63,660 bases of DNA, from positions 1 to 63,660 of the forward strand of contig CAMDEA010000025.1 of the NCBI GenBank assembly GCA_945893045.1, in the 5' to 3' direction. Source of the DNA: Planctomyces sp. SH-PL62 (GTDB lineage: Bacteria > Planctomycetota > Planctomycetia > Planctomycetales > Planctomycetaceae). The notes beneath the pieces were generated by a model, which saw nothing but the letters and a program-made list of their open reading frames with translations, was not told the DNA's origin and ran no database searches. The position numbers were made by a program, and so were the translations under genes. Of this stretch, positions 8,606 through 15,869 are shown piece by piece; position 1 is the stretch's first letter; each line of letters starts with the position of its first letter.

Positions 8606-9169
8606 TCAATCCTCCGGCGACAATTCTTCCAACAAGAACGAACGAGCGTACGCCCACAAGCGGCGTGCCGAGCGTTCGGACATATCCAGCATCTCCGCGG
8701 CTTCGACCAGCGGCACGCCGGTGAAAAACCGCAGCTTGACCAGTTCCGCCGCCTGAGCGTCCTGGGCCGCTAGACGAGTCAACGCCTCGTCGATCTCCAG
8801 CACGTTGACGGCGGAACCCGCTTCCGGAAGTTCGCTCAGCGAGACAGCGATTCGGTCCAGGTCGCCGCCACGCTTGAGAGCCTGCTTGCGACGAGCGCTC
8901 TCAATCAAGATCCGCCGCATCGCTTCCGCAGCGGCGGCGAAAAAGTATTTGCGACTGTGCCACTTTTGAGCCACCGGCGTATCGACCAACCGAAGGTAAG
9001 CCTCATGCACCAGAGCGGTCGCCTGTAAGGTCTGTCCCGGCGACTCGTGAGCCAACTTCGCGCGAGCCATCTCTCGCAACTGGTTGTAGATCAACGGCAA
9101 CAACTCATCCACCGCACCGGAGTCTCCGTGTTGGATCGCGCTCAGCAGCATTGAGACATCGGAGGACAT
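8606..9169 (-). CDS. ECF-type RNA polymerase sigma factor (planctomycete type)
   Basis: A 187-residue sigma-70 family factor with only regions 2 and 4. Region 2 includes ATALVHEAYLRLVD and FFAAAAEAMRRILIESARR; region 4 is the helix-turn-helix around VEAAEMLDMSERSARRLWAYA. It fits the ECF group common in planctomycetes whose genes neighbour Ser/Thr kinases, and such a kinase gene follows here on the same strand after about 270 bases. No anti-sigma gene is visible, so regulation through the kinase is a reasonable inference. The stop lies just beyond the 8561-8589 repeat arm. Assignment as sigma factor is firm; the regulon is unknown. Confidence 0.9.
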   Translation of the reverse strand: MSSDVSMLLSAIQHGDSGAVDELLPLIYNQLREMARAKLAHESPGQTLQATALVHEAYLRLVDTPVAQKWHSRKYFFAAAAEAMRRILIESARRKQALKRGGDLDRIAVSLSELPEAGSAVNVLEIDEALTRLAAQDAQAAELVKLRFFTGVPLVEAAEMLDMSERSARRLWAYARSFLLEELSPED

Positions 9170-9280
9170 GCCGCCAGCCTAACGCTCGCGCAACTGGCCA
9201 AGCAACGCAGAACACCTGACCGCTCTCACCCAAGTGATGCCGTCCCGACAGGCGATGACTTGTTTCGTCGGATGGGGAGA

Positions 9281-10267
9281 TCAATTTGTGGGGCGGCGAG
9301 CCACGCGATAGATCCGGCCCGGTTGATTCTGGGCCTCGTGCGAAAAGGTGGCCAGGTACAGGCTGTTGTTATGCGGCGTGAGATAGTACGGAACGAGATC
9401 GCGCGGCAGCAGATGACTCAGATCCTCCCAATTCCCGGTCTCAAAATCTTTCCAAGTTTTGAAGCGGATGAGCTTCTTCTCGTTGCAGTCGGTCTGCTGG
9501 GAATACGTGGGACAGAAGTAGGACGTCACGTACCAGTCTCCCTGATAGAAATCGACGTCATTGGGCACGAGTCCTGTCGTCTGCCAGCTTCCGGCCACCG
9601 CATCGCGGCGTTTTCCGAAACTCGCGTGGACGCGGAACTCCCGCCGCTCGAAGTTTTCGACCTCCACGATTTTCCCGGCACTGGAACCGACCACATACAG
9701 CGTCTTGCCCACCACGGTCAGAGCACGCGAGTAGCTGCCGAGGTGTTGAGAAAGATCGAGAACACTTGCCTGATCCCCGAAGCCACGAAAGCGAAAGACT
9801 TCCGCCTTGTTCGGATTCAGCGCGTACAACCAGCCGTCCGGGTCCACCACGATGTCGTGCGGCCGATCCAGCTTCACGCCCGCCAGCGTCGTCACCGTCT
9901 GCTCGATGTGGCCGTTGGCGGGATCGCGGAACGAGAACAGGCGATGGTTGGCGGTATCGGTGGCGTAGTACAACTGGTCGCGAGCATTGAAGACCACGGC
10001 ATGCGCGTCATCAAACATCATCAGCGGCGATTCGCGAAATGCCGTTTCTCCCGCGCGGCGAAAGTGAAACCGCTTGCCCGTCGTGACGATTTCCAAGTTG
10101 TCTCGAAACAAGAGATGCGTACAACCGCGAAAGGACTCCCCTTGCGGGGCGTACTCGGTCACGTTCACGGCCGGACGCGCAGGTTCATCGGCTGCGGCGA
10201 CCGTGAGCGTGAACAAGGTCAGCCAAAGGGCGAGGATTCGAGCTTTCTGCGGAGTGGTCGTCTTCAA
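9281..10267 (-). CDS. Exported NHL-like beta-propeller protein
   Basis: A 328-residue protein with a signal peptide (ILALWLTLFTLTVAAADE) and repeated blade-like segments such as AHAVVFNARDQLYYATD, RPHDIVVDPDGWLYALN and RALTVVGKTLYVVGS, which fit a six-bladed NHL or SMP-30-like propeller. No catalytic residues can be named, and a binding role is possible. Its start overlaps the stop of the upstream kinase gene by four bases (ATGA), so the two are probably translationally coupled. Two cysteines occur near residue 270 (YFCPTYSQQTDC). No family name is recognised. Confidence 0.75.
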   Translation of the reverse strand: MKTTTPQKARILALWLTLFTLTVAAADEPARPAVNVTEYAPQGESFRGCTHLLFRDNLEIVTTGKRFHFRRAGETAFRESPLMMFDDAHAVVFNARDQLYYATDTANHRLFSFRDPANGHIEQTVTTLAGVKLDRPHDIVVDPDGWLYALNPNKAEVFRFRGFGDQASVLDLSQHLGSYSRALTVVGKTLYVVGSSAGKIVEVENFERREFRVHASFGKRRDAVAGSWQTTGLVPNDVDFYQGDWYVTSYFCPTYSQQTDCNEKKLIRFKTWKDFETGNWEDLSHLLPRDLVPYYLTPHNNSLYLATFSHEAQNQPGRIYRVARRPTN

Positions 10268-12234
10268 TCTTTTTCCTTCGATCCAACCGCACCGGCATTC
10301 GAAAGCTCTTCGACCTCAACGTCCGAGAACCACGCCGGCCCCCCTTCGGCGAGCAGACGGAACTCGGCCAGTTCTGGCGGTCCGCTCAGCGGCAACGTGC
10401 CGATGAACTGGTCATCCACGAACGCGAACCAGTGCGTCGCATCTCGGAAAACGCGAAGGATTCTCGGTTGTTCCGTGCTGGTGATGGCTGGCAGCGGCAG
10501 CGGCGTTGTGCGTGGTTCCGAACTGCCGCGATCCGCCGATCGGGCGGCCAACCACGCGGTCTCCTTTTCCACTCGCAAGGCGAGTCGCGGGCCTTTGCCA
10601 CCTGCCTCGCGCAGCAGGCCGAAATGCACTTCGACCGCATTCGCTTGATGCAATCGCGCGGCCAGCGAGATCGCGAAGTGCAGCAATGGCCGAGGAGGTT
10701 GGACATCGCTGCGCAACAGTCGCCGCACAATCACCCCGTTGCTGCCGGACAAGACTTTGCCTCCGTCCTCATCGTCCGCCAACACCCACGTGCCGTTGAG
10801 CGGCAGCCAGTTCTTCAACGATCGGCCGTCAAAGAGTGGCTCGCTCCAACCCGTCGGCCGCAATTGAAATCGCGACTTGACGACCGGGCGTTGCAGAACC
10901 GACCAGGCCAGTAGACCAACGCCGCTCGCGACCGATCCGCCTGCCACTGCCAGCCACGCGCGGCGCGAAACTCGTCGAACGACCGCAGGCTCGCTGCTGG
11001 CAACCTGAGGGGGTTGTCCAACGACTTGCGTGGCGTCGATGGGCTTGGTGTCGCTGGCCCGTACCGGCAAGTCGACGGTCATCGCGGGTGACGACTCGTG
11101 CGAGTCGGCCAACGGAGCAATGGTTGGCTTCGCTCGCGGTGCATTGGTCCGCGGCGGTACGGTGCTGGACGACAACGCCACCTGGCAGGACGACTGCAAC
11201 AGGCCGTCGATGCGGTCCAGAAGTTCTGCGTAGGATGCGATTCGATCTTCCGGCCGGAGAGTCATCATCGCCGCCACGAGCGTATTCGTTTCGTCGCTGA
11301 CCTGTTCGCGTACGGAACTCAGTGGAGCGACCTCGGCGGTCAGCTTCTGAGTCAGAATCTGCGTCAGCGGTAATCCCGCATACGGCGGTCGTCCGGCCAA
11401 CAGATGAAAGATCGTCGCGCCCAGCGCGTAAATGTCGGCGCGCGCGTCCACCGTTGAACCACTGAGTTGTTCCGGAGCGGTGTAATGCGGACTGCCGACC
11501 GTGGTGTTCGCCGCTGTCAGTCGCGTGTTCGCCTCCGCCTCGGTGGTCGCGAGAAAAGCGAGTCCGAAATCCGCGATCTTCACCAGCGGAATTCCTGGCG
11601 GCAGAGGGAACCCGGCGGGAGGTTCGACCAGCAACAGATTCGCCGGTTTGATATCGCGATGCACGATGCCTTGTTCCGCCGCGTGAGCCAGTCCCGACGC
11701 CGCCTGCCGTGCGATTCCCCACGCCAGCGACTCGGTCACCGTAGCGAGCAAGTCGGGTTGCCGATGCCGCGTGATGCGCGATTCGAGGTCTTCCCCTTCC
11801 ACCAATTCCATGACGAAGAACAGCCGGCCGTCGTGTTGTCCGAAATCAATCGCGGCGATGATGTGAGGATGCTGTAACCGCGCGACGGCGCGTGCTTCTT
11901 GCTCGAAGCGCGAGGCCATCGAGCGGTTGGACATCTGGCTGACGAGAATGGTCTTGATCGCGACCGCGCGGTCGAGCGTCTTTTGCCGCGCCCGATACAC
12001 GACCCCCATGCCGCCATGTCCCAGCACGCTGAGCAATTCATAGCCGGGGACAATCTCGTGGGGCCGCAACAGCGTCTGAACGATGTCCGTTTCCACCGCC
12101 GAGAGCAAACCGCGACGTGAGATAATCGTCTCCGGAGCTTCGCCGGTACGAGCCGCTTCAGCGGCCAGTTGCTCGGCCACTTCGGGCGTCAGCATCGACA
12201 TTTCGCTCGCGAGACTGAGAAATTCGCGGCTCAT
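10264..12234 (-). CDS. Transmembrane Ser/Thr protein kinase with a DUF1080-like outer domain
   Basis: A 656-residue kinase. The catalytic domain covers about 64-340, with GHGGMGVVYRA, GIVHRDIKPANLLL, KIADFGLAF and YTAPEQLSG. A proline-rich linker and one membrane helix near 425-445 (LAVAGGSVASGVGLLAW) follow. The outer part contains EPLFDGRSLKNWLPLNGTW and similar strands that recall the DUF1080/3-keto-disaccharide hydrolase jelly-roll fold, a likely glycan- or ligand-binding sensor. It sits five bases after the thioredoxin-like lipoprotein gene and overlaps the propeller gene by four bases, forming a tight three-gene unit. Substrates are unknown. Confidence 0.9.
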   Translation of the reverse strand: MSREFLSLASEMSMLTPEVAEQLAAEAARTGEAPETIISRRGLLSAVETDIVQTLLRPHEIVPGYELLSVLGHGGMGVVYRARQKTLDRAVAIKTILVSQMSNRSMASRFEQEARAVARLQHPHIIAAIDFGQHDGRLFFVMELVEGEDLESRITRHRQPDLLATVTESLAWGIARQAASGLAHAAEQGIVHRDIKPANLLLVEPPAGFPLPPGIPLVKIADFGLAFLATTEAEANTRLTAANTTVGSPHYTAPEQLSGSTVDARADIYALGATIFHLLAGRPPYAGLPLTQILTQKLTAEVAPLSSVREQVSDETNTLVAAMMTLRPEDRIASYAELLDRIDGLLQSSCQVALSSSTVPPRTNAPRAKPTIAPLADSHESSPAMTVDLPVRASDTKPIDATQVVGQPPQVASSEPAVVRRVSRRAWLAVAGGSVASGVGLLAWSVLQRPVVKSRFQLRPTGWSEPLFDGRSLKNWLPLNGTWVLADDEDGGKVLSGSNGVIVRRLLRSDVQPPRPLLHFAISLAARLHQANAVEVHFGLLREAGGKGPRLALRVEKETAWLAARSADRGSSEPRTTPLPLPAITSTEQPRILRVFRDATHWFAFVDDQFIGTLPLSGPPELAEFRLLAEGGPAWFSDVEVEELSNAGAVGSKEKD

Positions 12235-12239
12235 GAACC

Positions 12240-12908
12240 CTACTTGCCTGAGGCATCTTTGTTGAGCGCGTCCAACTGGTCGAGCAACGCCTGCACCGAC
12301 GGCCGATCCGCCAGCGAATCGCCGACGTACGCGAATCGCGTCTGTCCTTGCTTGTCGAGGATGTACGTCGCCGGCTTCGACAAGTCCTTGCGGATGCCCA
12401 AATGATCGACCGCCTTGAGTTCGACATCCAGCACGATCGGAAACGGAATTTTCTCAACCGGCGTGTCGAGCTTGTTCTTCACCGACACGGCGAAGTCGCG
12501 ATGCCGTATCGAGTCATCCGGCGTCACCACCGGAAAGACGACAATGACTTCCGCATCTCGCTCGGAGAACTTCGCATAGCTGGTCAGCAGCCGCGATGTC
12601 TGTGTTGCGCAATACAAACAGACCGAACCGTTGAACCCGCGCGTCACCACCAGCACGACATGTTTCTTACCGAGGTAATCTTTGAGTGACGCCTCGTTCC
12701 CGTTGATGTCGGTAAACGTCAGGTCGGCGATGCTCCCATCGGCCGCGACATTGCTCTGCACGCCATCCTTGAACTGGATACTGCGGTAGTCCTCCAGATA
12801 GTCCCCCGTGACGCCAATTGAACCCGCAGGCGGCTCGGATTCTTTTCCACAGCCCGCCAACAGCAACCCCACCCAGATCATCAAACACTTTTGCCAATTC
12901 GCCGCCAT
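12240..12908 (-). CDS. Thioredoxin-like (AhpC/TSA-type) lipoprotein
   Basis: A 222-residue exported protein. The start at 12908 is preceded by a strong GGAGGTGAGTT ribosome-binding site; the frame continues upstream but without one. The N-terminus is a lipoprotein signal ending LLLAGCGKE. The fold is redoxin/peroxiredoxin-like: LTFTDINGNEASLKDYLGKK, then VVLVVTRGFNGSVCLYCATQ. The cysteine pair CLYC sits where the peroxidatic or CXXC motif is expected, so a thiol redox or peroxide-reducing role at the membrane surface is plausible. It heads the kinase and propeller genes in what looks like an operon, so it might report redox state to that kinase (speculative). Confidence 0.82.
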   Translation of the reverse strand: MAANWQKCLMIWVGLLLAGCGKESEPPAGSIGVTGDYLEDYRSIQFKDGVQSNVAADGSIADLTFTDINGNEASLKDYLGKKHVVLVVTRGFNGSVCLYCATQTSRLLTSYAKFSERDAEVIVVFPVVTPDDSIRHRDFAVSVKNKLDTPVEKIPFPIVLDVELKAVDHLGIRKDLSKPATYILDKQGQTRFAYVGDSLADRPSVQALLDQLDALNKDASGK

Positions 12909-12922
12909 CAACTCACCTCCCC

Positions 12923-12969
12923 ATTCCTCTGGCCCCATTCCTCTGGCAGATCAATGGCCCCAGAGGAAT
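12923..12969. repeat. Short inverted repeat in the intergenic space
   Basis: ATTCCTCTGGCC at 12923-12934 pairs with GGCCCCAGAGGAAT at 12956-12969, and a second copy of ATTCCTCTGG lies between them. It sits between the DUF1501 stop and the lipoprotein start and could act as a weak terminator or RNA hairpin. Confidence 0.4.
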
Positions 12970-13025
12970 TAAACGTCACCATCCGCATTCGCGAGGAATC
13001 GTAACGTTCGACGGAGTTCAGGACA

Positions 13026-14450
13026 TCATGCCAGCGGCAAGCGATCCCACAGCGACTGACCGGGCGAGACGCGATGCCGCTTACCATTCGCGTCGGCGAT
13101 CTGTTGAGCCGGATCGACACCCAACGCGGCGAGCATGGTCGCGGTGAGATCGCCGGGCGAGAGCGGATCGGCGATGACCTCCGCGGCGTGCCGATCGGTC
13201 GCACCGAACACAGTGCCGCCGCGCAAGCCCGCTCCCGCCAGCAACACGGTGTTCGCACCCGGCCAATGATCGCGGCTGGCCCACGGCTTCGAGATCCGCG
13301 GCGTGCGTCCGAAGTCTCCCATCCAGACCACCAGCGTCTCGTCGAGCAACCCGCGCTGCGCCAGATCATCCAGCAACGCCGCGAGCGTTTGATCCGCGCG
13401 CGGCGCGAGCGACTGGCTCAGCAACGGAAAATGATTGCGATGCGTGTCCCAGGGATTGTTGGCCGGACGCGGACCGCGCCCGTCCGCCCAATCTTGATCC
13501 TCGTGGCCCCAGTAGACCGTGACGAATTTTGCTCCCGCTTCGATCAATCTCCGAGCCAACAACACCGACTGACCGTGCCGATGCCGGCCATACTTTTCGT
13601 GAGTCTCCGGAGACTCGTCTTCCATGTCGAAGGCGCGCTGCACGGCCGAGGATTCCAAAATCGACAACGCCTGTTGCTGGTAGGAATTCAGCCGTTCGGT
13701 GGCGAGATGCCGCAGCCGGCTCAAGTCGTAATCGAATTCACGCAGCAGCGCGGAGCGACGTCGCAAGCGATCGGCGGAGACTCCGTCGGCGCGGTGCAGT
13801 TGTGGCTTCTGAACGACACCGCTCATCGACAACTCGACCAGGAACGGATCGAACGAAGGCCCCAAGATGCCGCCGTTCTGGCCGGGCAGCACGCGGGATT
13901 CCATCTTCATGATTTCGGGAAGCTGAATCGCTTTCGGCATCGCCGTGGGAGACTTGTCGGCACGCAACAAGGCGCTGCTGAGGTGCGGCAAGTCGGTCGG
14001 CTCGACCTTCAACCCGCCCGCCGAACTGAGATGCTTGTAACCGGTCAGCATTTGATACACAGCCGGATCATGCACCCCCTCTTCATGCCGCACGGACCGA
14101 ATCTGTACCAACCGGTGCATCTGCTGCGCGACACGCGGCAGCAACTCGCCGATCGTCACACCCGGTGCGCTGCTGGCGATCGGCCGATACGGGCCGCGAA
14201 TCTCGGCGGGAGCTTCCGGCTTCAAATCAAACAGGTCGATCGGACTAGGACCACCATCGAGATAGATCAGCAGGCACGCCTTCGCACGCGACGAACCGAT
14301 GGTTGAAGATTCCGATCGGAGCGTCTTGGCTTCTTCGGCCCGCAGCGCATTCGCCAGCGTCAGCCCCGTCATTCCGAGCGTGCCCACCTGCAACACTCGC
14401 CGACGAGTCTCTGACCGAAAGTTTGGCAGCGATGTGGCGACACTCGGCAT
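13026..14450 (-). CDS. DUF1501 domain-containing protein
   Basis: A 474-residue paralogue of the DUF1501 family. The N-terminal segment contains paired arginines (SETRRRVLQVGTLGMTG), a twin-arginine-like export signal. Landmarks are IYLDGGPSPIDLFDLKP, SVRHEEGVHDPA, VYWGHEDQDWADGRGPRP, MGDFGRTPRIS and RDHWPGANTV. It starts 28 bases after the propeller gene upstream and precedes the thioredoxin-like gene on the same strand, so it is probably in the same transcript. Like the other members it is probably a periplasmic hydrolase-fold protein without known substrate. Confidence 0.9.
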   Translation of the reverse strand: MPSVATSLPNFRSETRRRVLQVGTLGMTGLTLANALRAEEAKTLRSESSTIGSSRAKACLLIYLDGGPSPIDLFDLKPEAPAEIRGPYRPIASSAPGVTIGELLPRVAQQMHRLVQIRSVRHEEGVHDPAVYQMLTGYKHLSSAGGLKVEPTDLPHLSSALLRADKSPTAMPKAIQLPEIMKMESRVLPGQNGGILGPSFDPFLVELSMSGVVQKPQLHRADGVSADRLRRRSALLREFDYDLSRLRHLATERLNSYQQQALSILESSAVQRAFDMEDESPETHEKYGRHRHGQSVLLARRLIEAGAKFVTVYWGHEDQDWADGRGPRPANNPWDTHRNHFPLLSQSLAPRADQTLAALLDDLAQRGLLDETLVVWMGDFGRTPRISKPWASRDHWPGANTVLLAGAGLRGGTVFGATDRHAAEVIADPLSPGDLTATMLAALGVDPAQQIADANGKRHRVSPGQSLWDRLPLA

Positions 14451-14478
14451 GTCGGATCAGCTCCCAGGAGCGTTCGGC

Positions 14479-15324
14479 TTACTTTGCCAATGCCGCAGGA
14501 ACAGGTGAAAGTTTTCCAGACGAGTCCACGGCGAAAACGCCTTTCGCGCGCGGGTCGATCACCAGCAGCTTGCCGTCCTGCCAAGTGAGTCCCACCGGAT
14601 TCACCAGCGGTTCGCCAGAGAAAACTTTCTCCGGCTTCCCTCCGAAGGGCACCTTCCAGACCGCTTTGCCATAGCCATCGGTGACGAACGCCGTCTTATC
14701 TTTGTCGAGTTCCACTTCATGCGGAAACTGCCACGGCCGGCCCTCAACGACCACCTCAACCTTCGCGTCGGCTGTGACTCGCACGAGTTGATTCTTGCCG
14801 TGCGAGACCACCCACAGGTTCTTGTCCGCGTCGATCGTGATTCCATGCGGAGCATCCACCTCAGCGAACTTCTCCGCCTTGCCACCGGCGGCAGGAATCT
14901 TCCAAATCCATTTCAGTTCCAGGTCGCTGACGAAGATGTTGTTGTCGGGATCGACCACCAAGTCCATCGGAATTCCGATGCCACCGTTGGTCAGTGGTTG
15001 AGGCTTGCCCTCATCGTCGAAGCGATAGACCTCGCGCGTCGATGAATCCCCCGCCAGCACTTTGCCGCTGCGATCCAGCGCCACACAACGGACCCGGTTC
15101 AGCGGCGTGCGAAATTTCTTCGACGCCTGAAAGAACGGCGTGAGCTTGCCGTCGCTCAGTTTCCAGAGGCCGGGTTGATTCAGATCGGCGATGAACAGGC
15201 TCTGACCATCGGCCGAAGCCACCGCCGTCAGTGGATAATCCAGACCCTCGGCACGGGCCAGTGAGGGGATCAAAGCCAATCCCAACCAGACCAGGCCGCA
15301 TTTCCAAATCCTGTTTTGGCACAT
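14479..15324 (-). CDS. Exported SMP-30/NHL-like propeller protein
   Basis: A 281-residue protein from the start MCQNRIWKCGL, whose hydrophobic stretch ending SLARAEG is a signal peptide; the frame also runs 19 codons further upstream. Repeating segments (SLFIADLNQPGLWKLSDGK, DLVVDPDNNIFVSDLELKW, GITIDADKNLWVVSHGKN, DKTAFVTDGYGKAVWKVP, LTWQDGKLLVIDPRAKG) describe a six-bladed propeller of the SMP-30/gluconolactonase or NHL kind. Whether it has lactonase activity cannot be judged. It is the first gene of the minus-strand run that continues into DUF1501. Confidence 0.8.
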   Translation of the reverse strand: MCQNRIWKCGLVWLGLALIPSLARAEGLDYPLTAVASADGQSLFIADLNQPGLWKLSDGKLTPFFQASKKFRTPLNRVRCVALDRSGKVLAGDSSTREVYRFDDEGKPQPLTNGGIGIPMDLVVDPDNNIFVSDLELKWIWKIPAAGGKAEKFAEVDAPHGITIDADKNLWVVSHGKNQLVRVTADAKVEVVVEGRPWQFPHEVELDKDKTAFVTDGYGKAVWKVPFGGKPEKVFSGEPLVNPVGLTWQDGKLLVIDPRAKGVFAVDSSGKLSPVPAALAK

Positions 15325-15507
15325 CGAAAAAACTCGCGAAGAGGAAGGACACGAACGGCAAACGACGAAACTGGGCGGCATCGTAACGCGCGATGATAAC
15401 GCCAGCTACGACCCAACCGGGTCTCATCACCAAGAGTTCGCTCGCCGATTGGGATGCGATCCACTGCGCCGAGTCTCCCTAATGAACCGGCCGGAAGATT
15501 GAGAAAG

Positions 15508-15741
15508 TTCTCCCCGTTGTCGTACCACGAGAACTTGAACACGCCGACGCTGATCCTACACGGTGCCGACGACCAAGACGTGCTGGTCGAGCAGCCCTAC
15601 CTCTTTTACGGCGCACTCAAAGACAAGAACGTGCCGACCGAACTCATCGTCTATCCGCGAGAAGACCACACGATCAAAGAACGCCCGCATCAACTCGACA
15701 TGTCACGCCGCGTCCTCGCGTGGTTCCACCAATATCTGTGA
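15508..15741 (+). pseudogene. C-terminal fragment of an S9 prolyl oligopeptidase-family gene
   Basis: About 77 codons match only the end of the alpha/beta-hydrolase domain of S9 peptidases: SPLSYHENLNTPTLILHGAD with the catalytic-Asp loop, and YPREDHTIKE with the catalytic His, ending LAWFHQYL. The nucleophilic Ser region and the propeller are absent, and the upstream sequence belongs to the divergent propeller gene. It is therefore a 3' remnant, probably left by a deletion or by arrival of the neighbouring island. A short ATG at 15454 is in frame but the product would be inactive. Confidence 0.7.
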
Positions 15742-15796
15742 TCGGCCGCCACTCGCCAGAAACGCACTCGGTCAACACGGATCGCTACCACGGGAA

Positions 15797-15846
15797 GTGT
15801 TGCCTCAAATAGAAATCGAATAGCATGACGCAAACGCCGAACACGC
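15797..15846. repeat. 50-bp direct repeat, copy A (methyltransferase leader)
   Basis: This segment aligns without gaps to 18114-18163 with 41 of 50 identities by hand count; the shared core includes AGAAATCGA and CCGAACACGC. It ends about 20 bases before the methyltransferase start. A second copy lies between the methyltransferase and Hsp70-TIR genes, so the repeats flank the methyltransferase gene. Confidence 0.65.
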
Positions 15847-15856
15847 AATGGCCGTC

Positions 15857-15863
15857 GGGGAGG
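15857..15863 (+). promoter_or_regulatory. Ribosome-binding site that decides the methyltransferase start
   Basis: GGGGAGG lies six bases before the ATG at 15870 (and three before the ATG at 15867). The earlier ATG at 15825 has no such site and falls inside the direct repeat, so the later start is preferred. Confidence 0.6.
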
Positions 15864-15869
15864 TCGATG

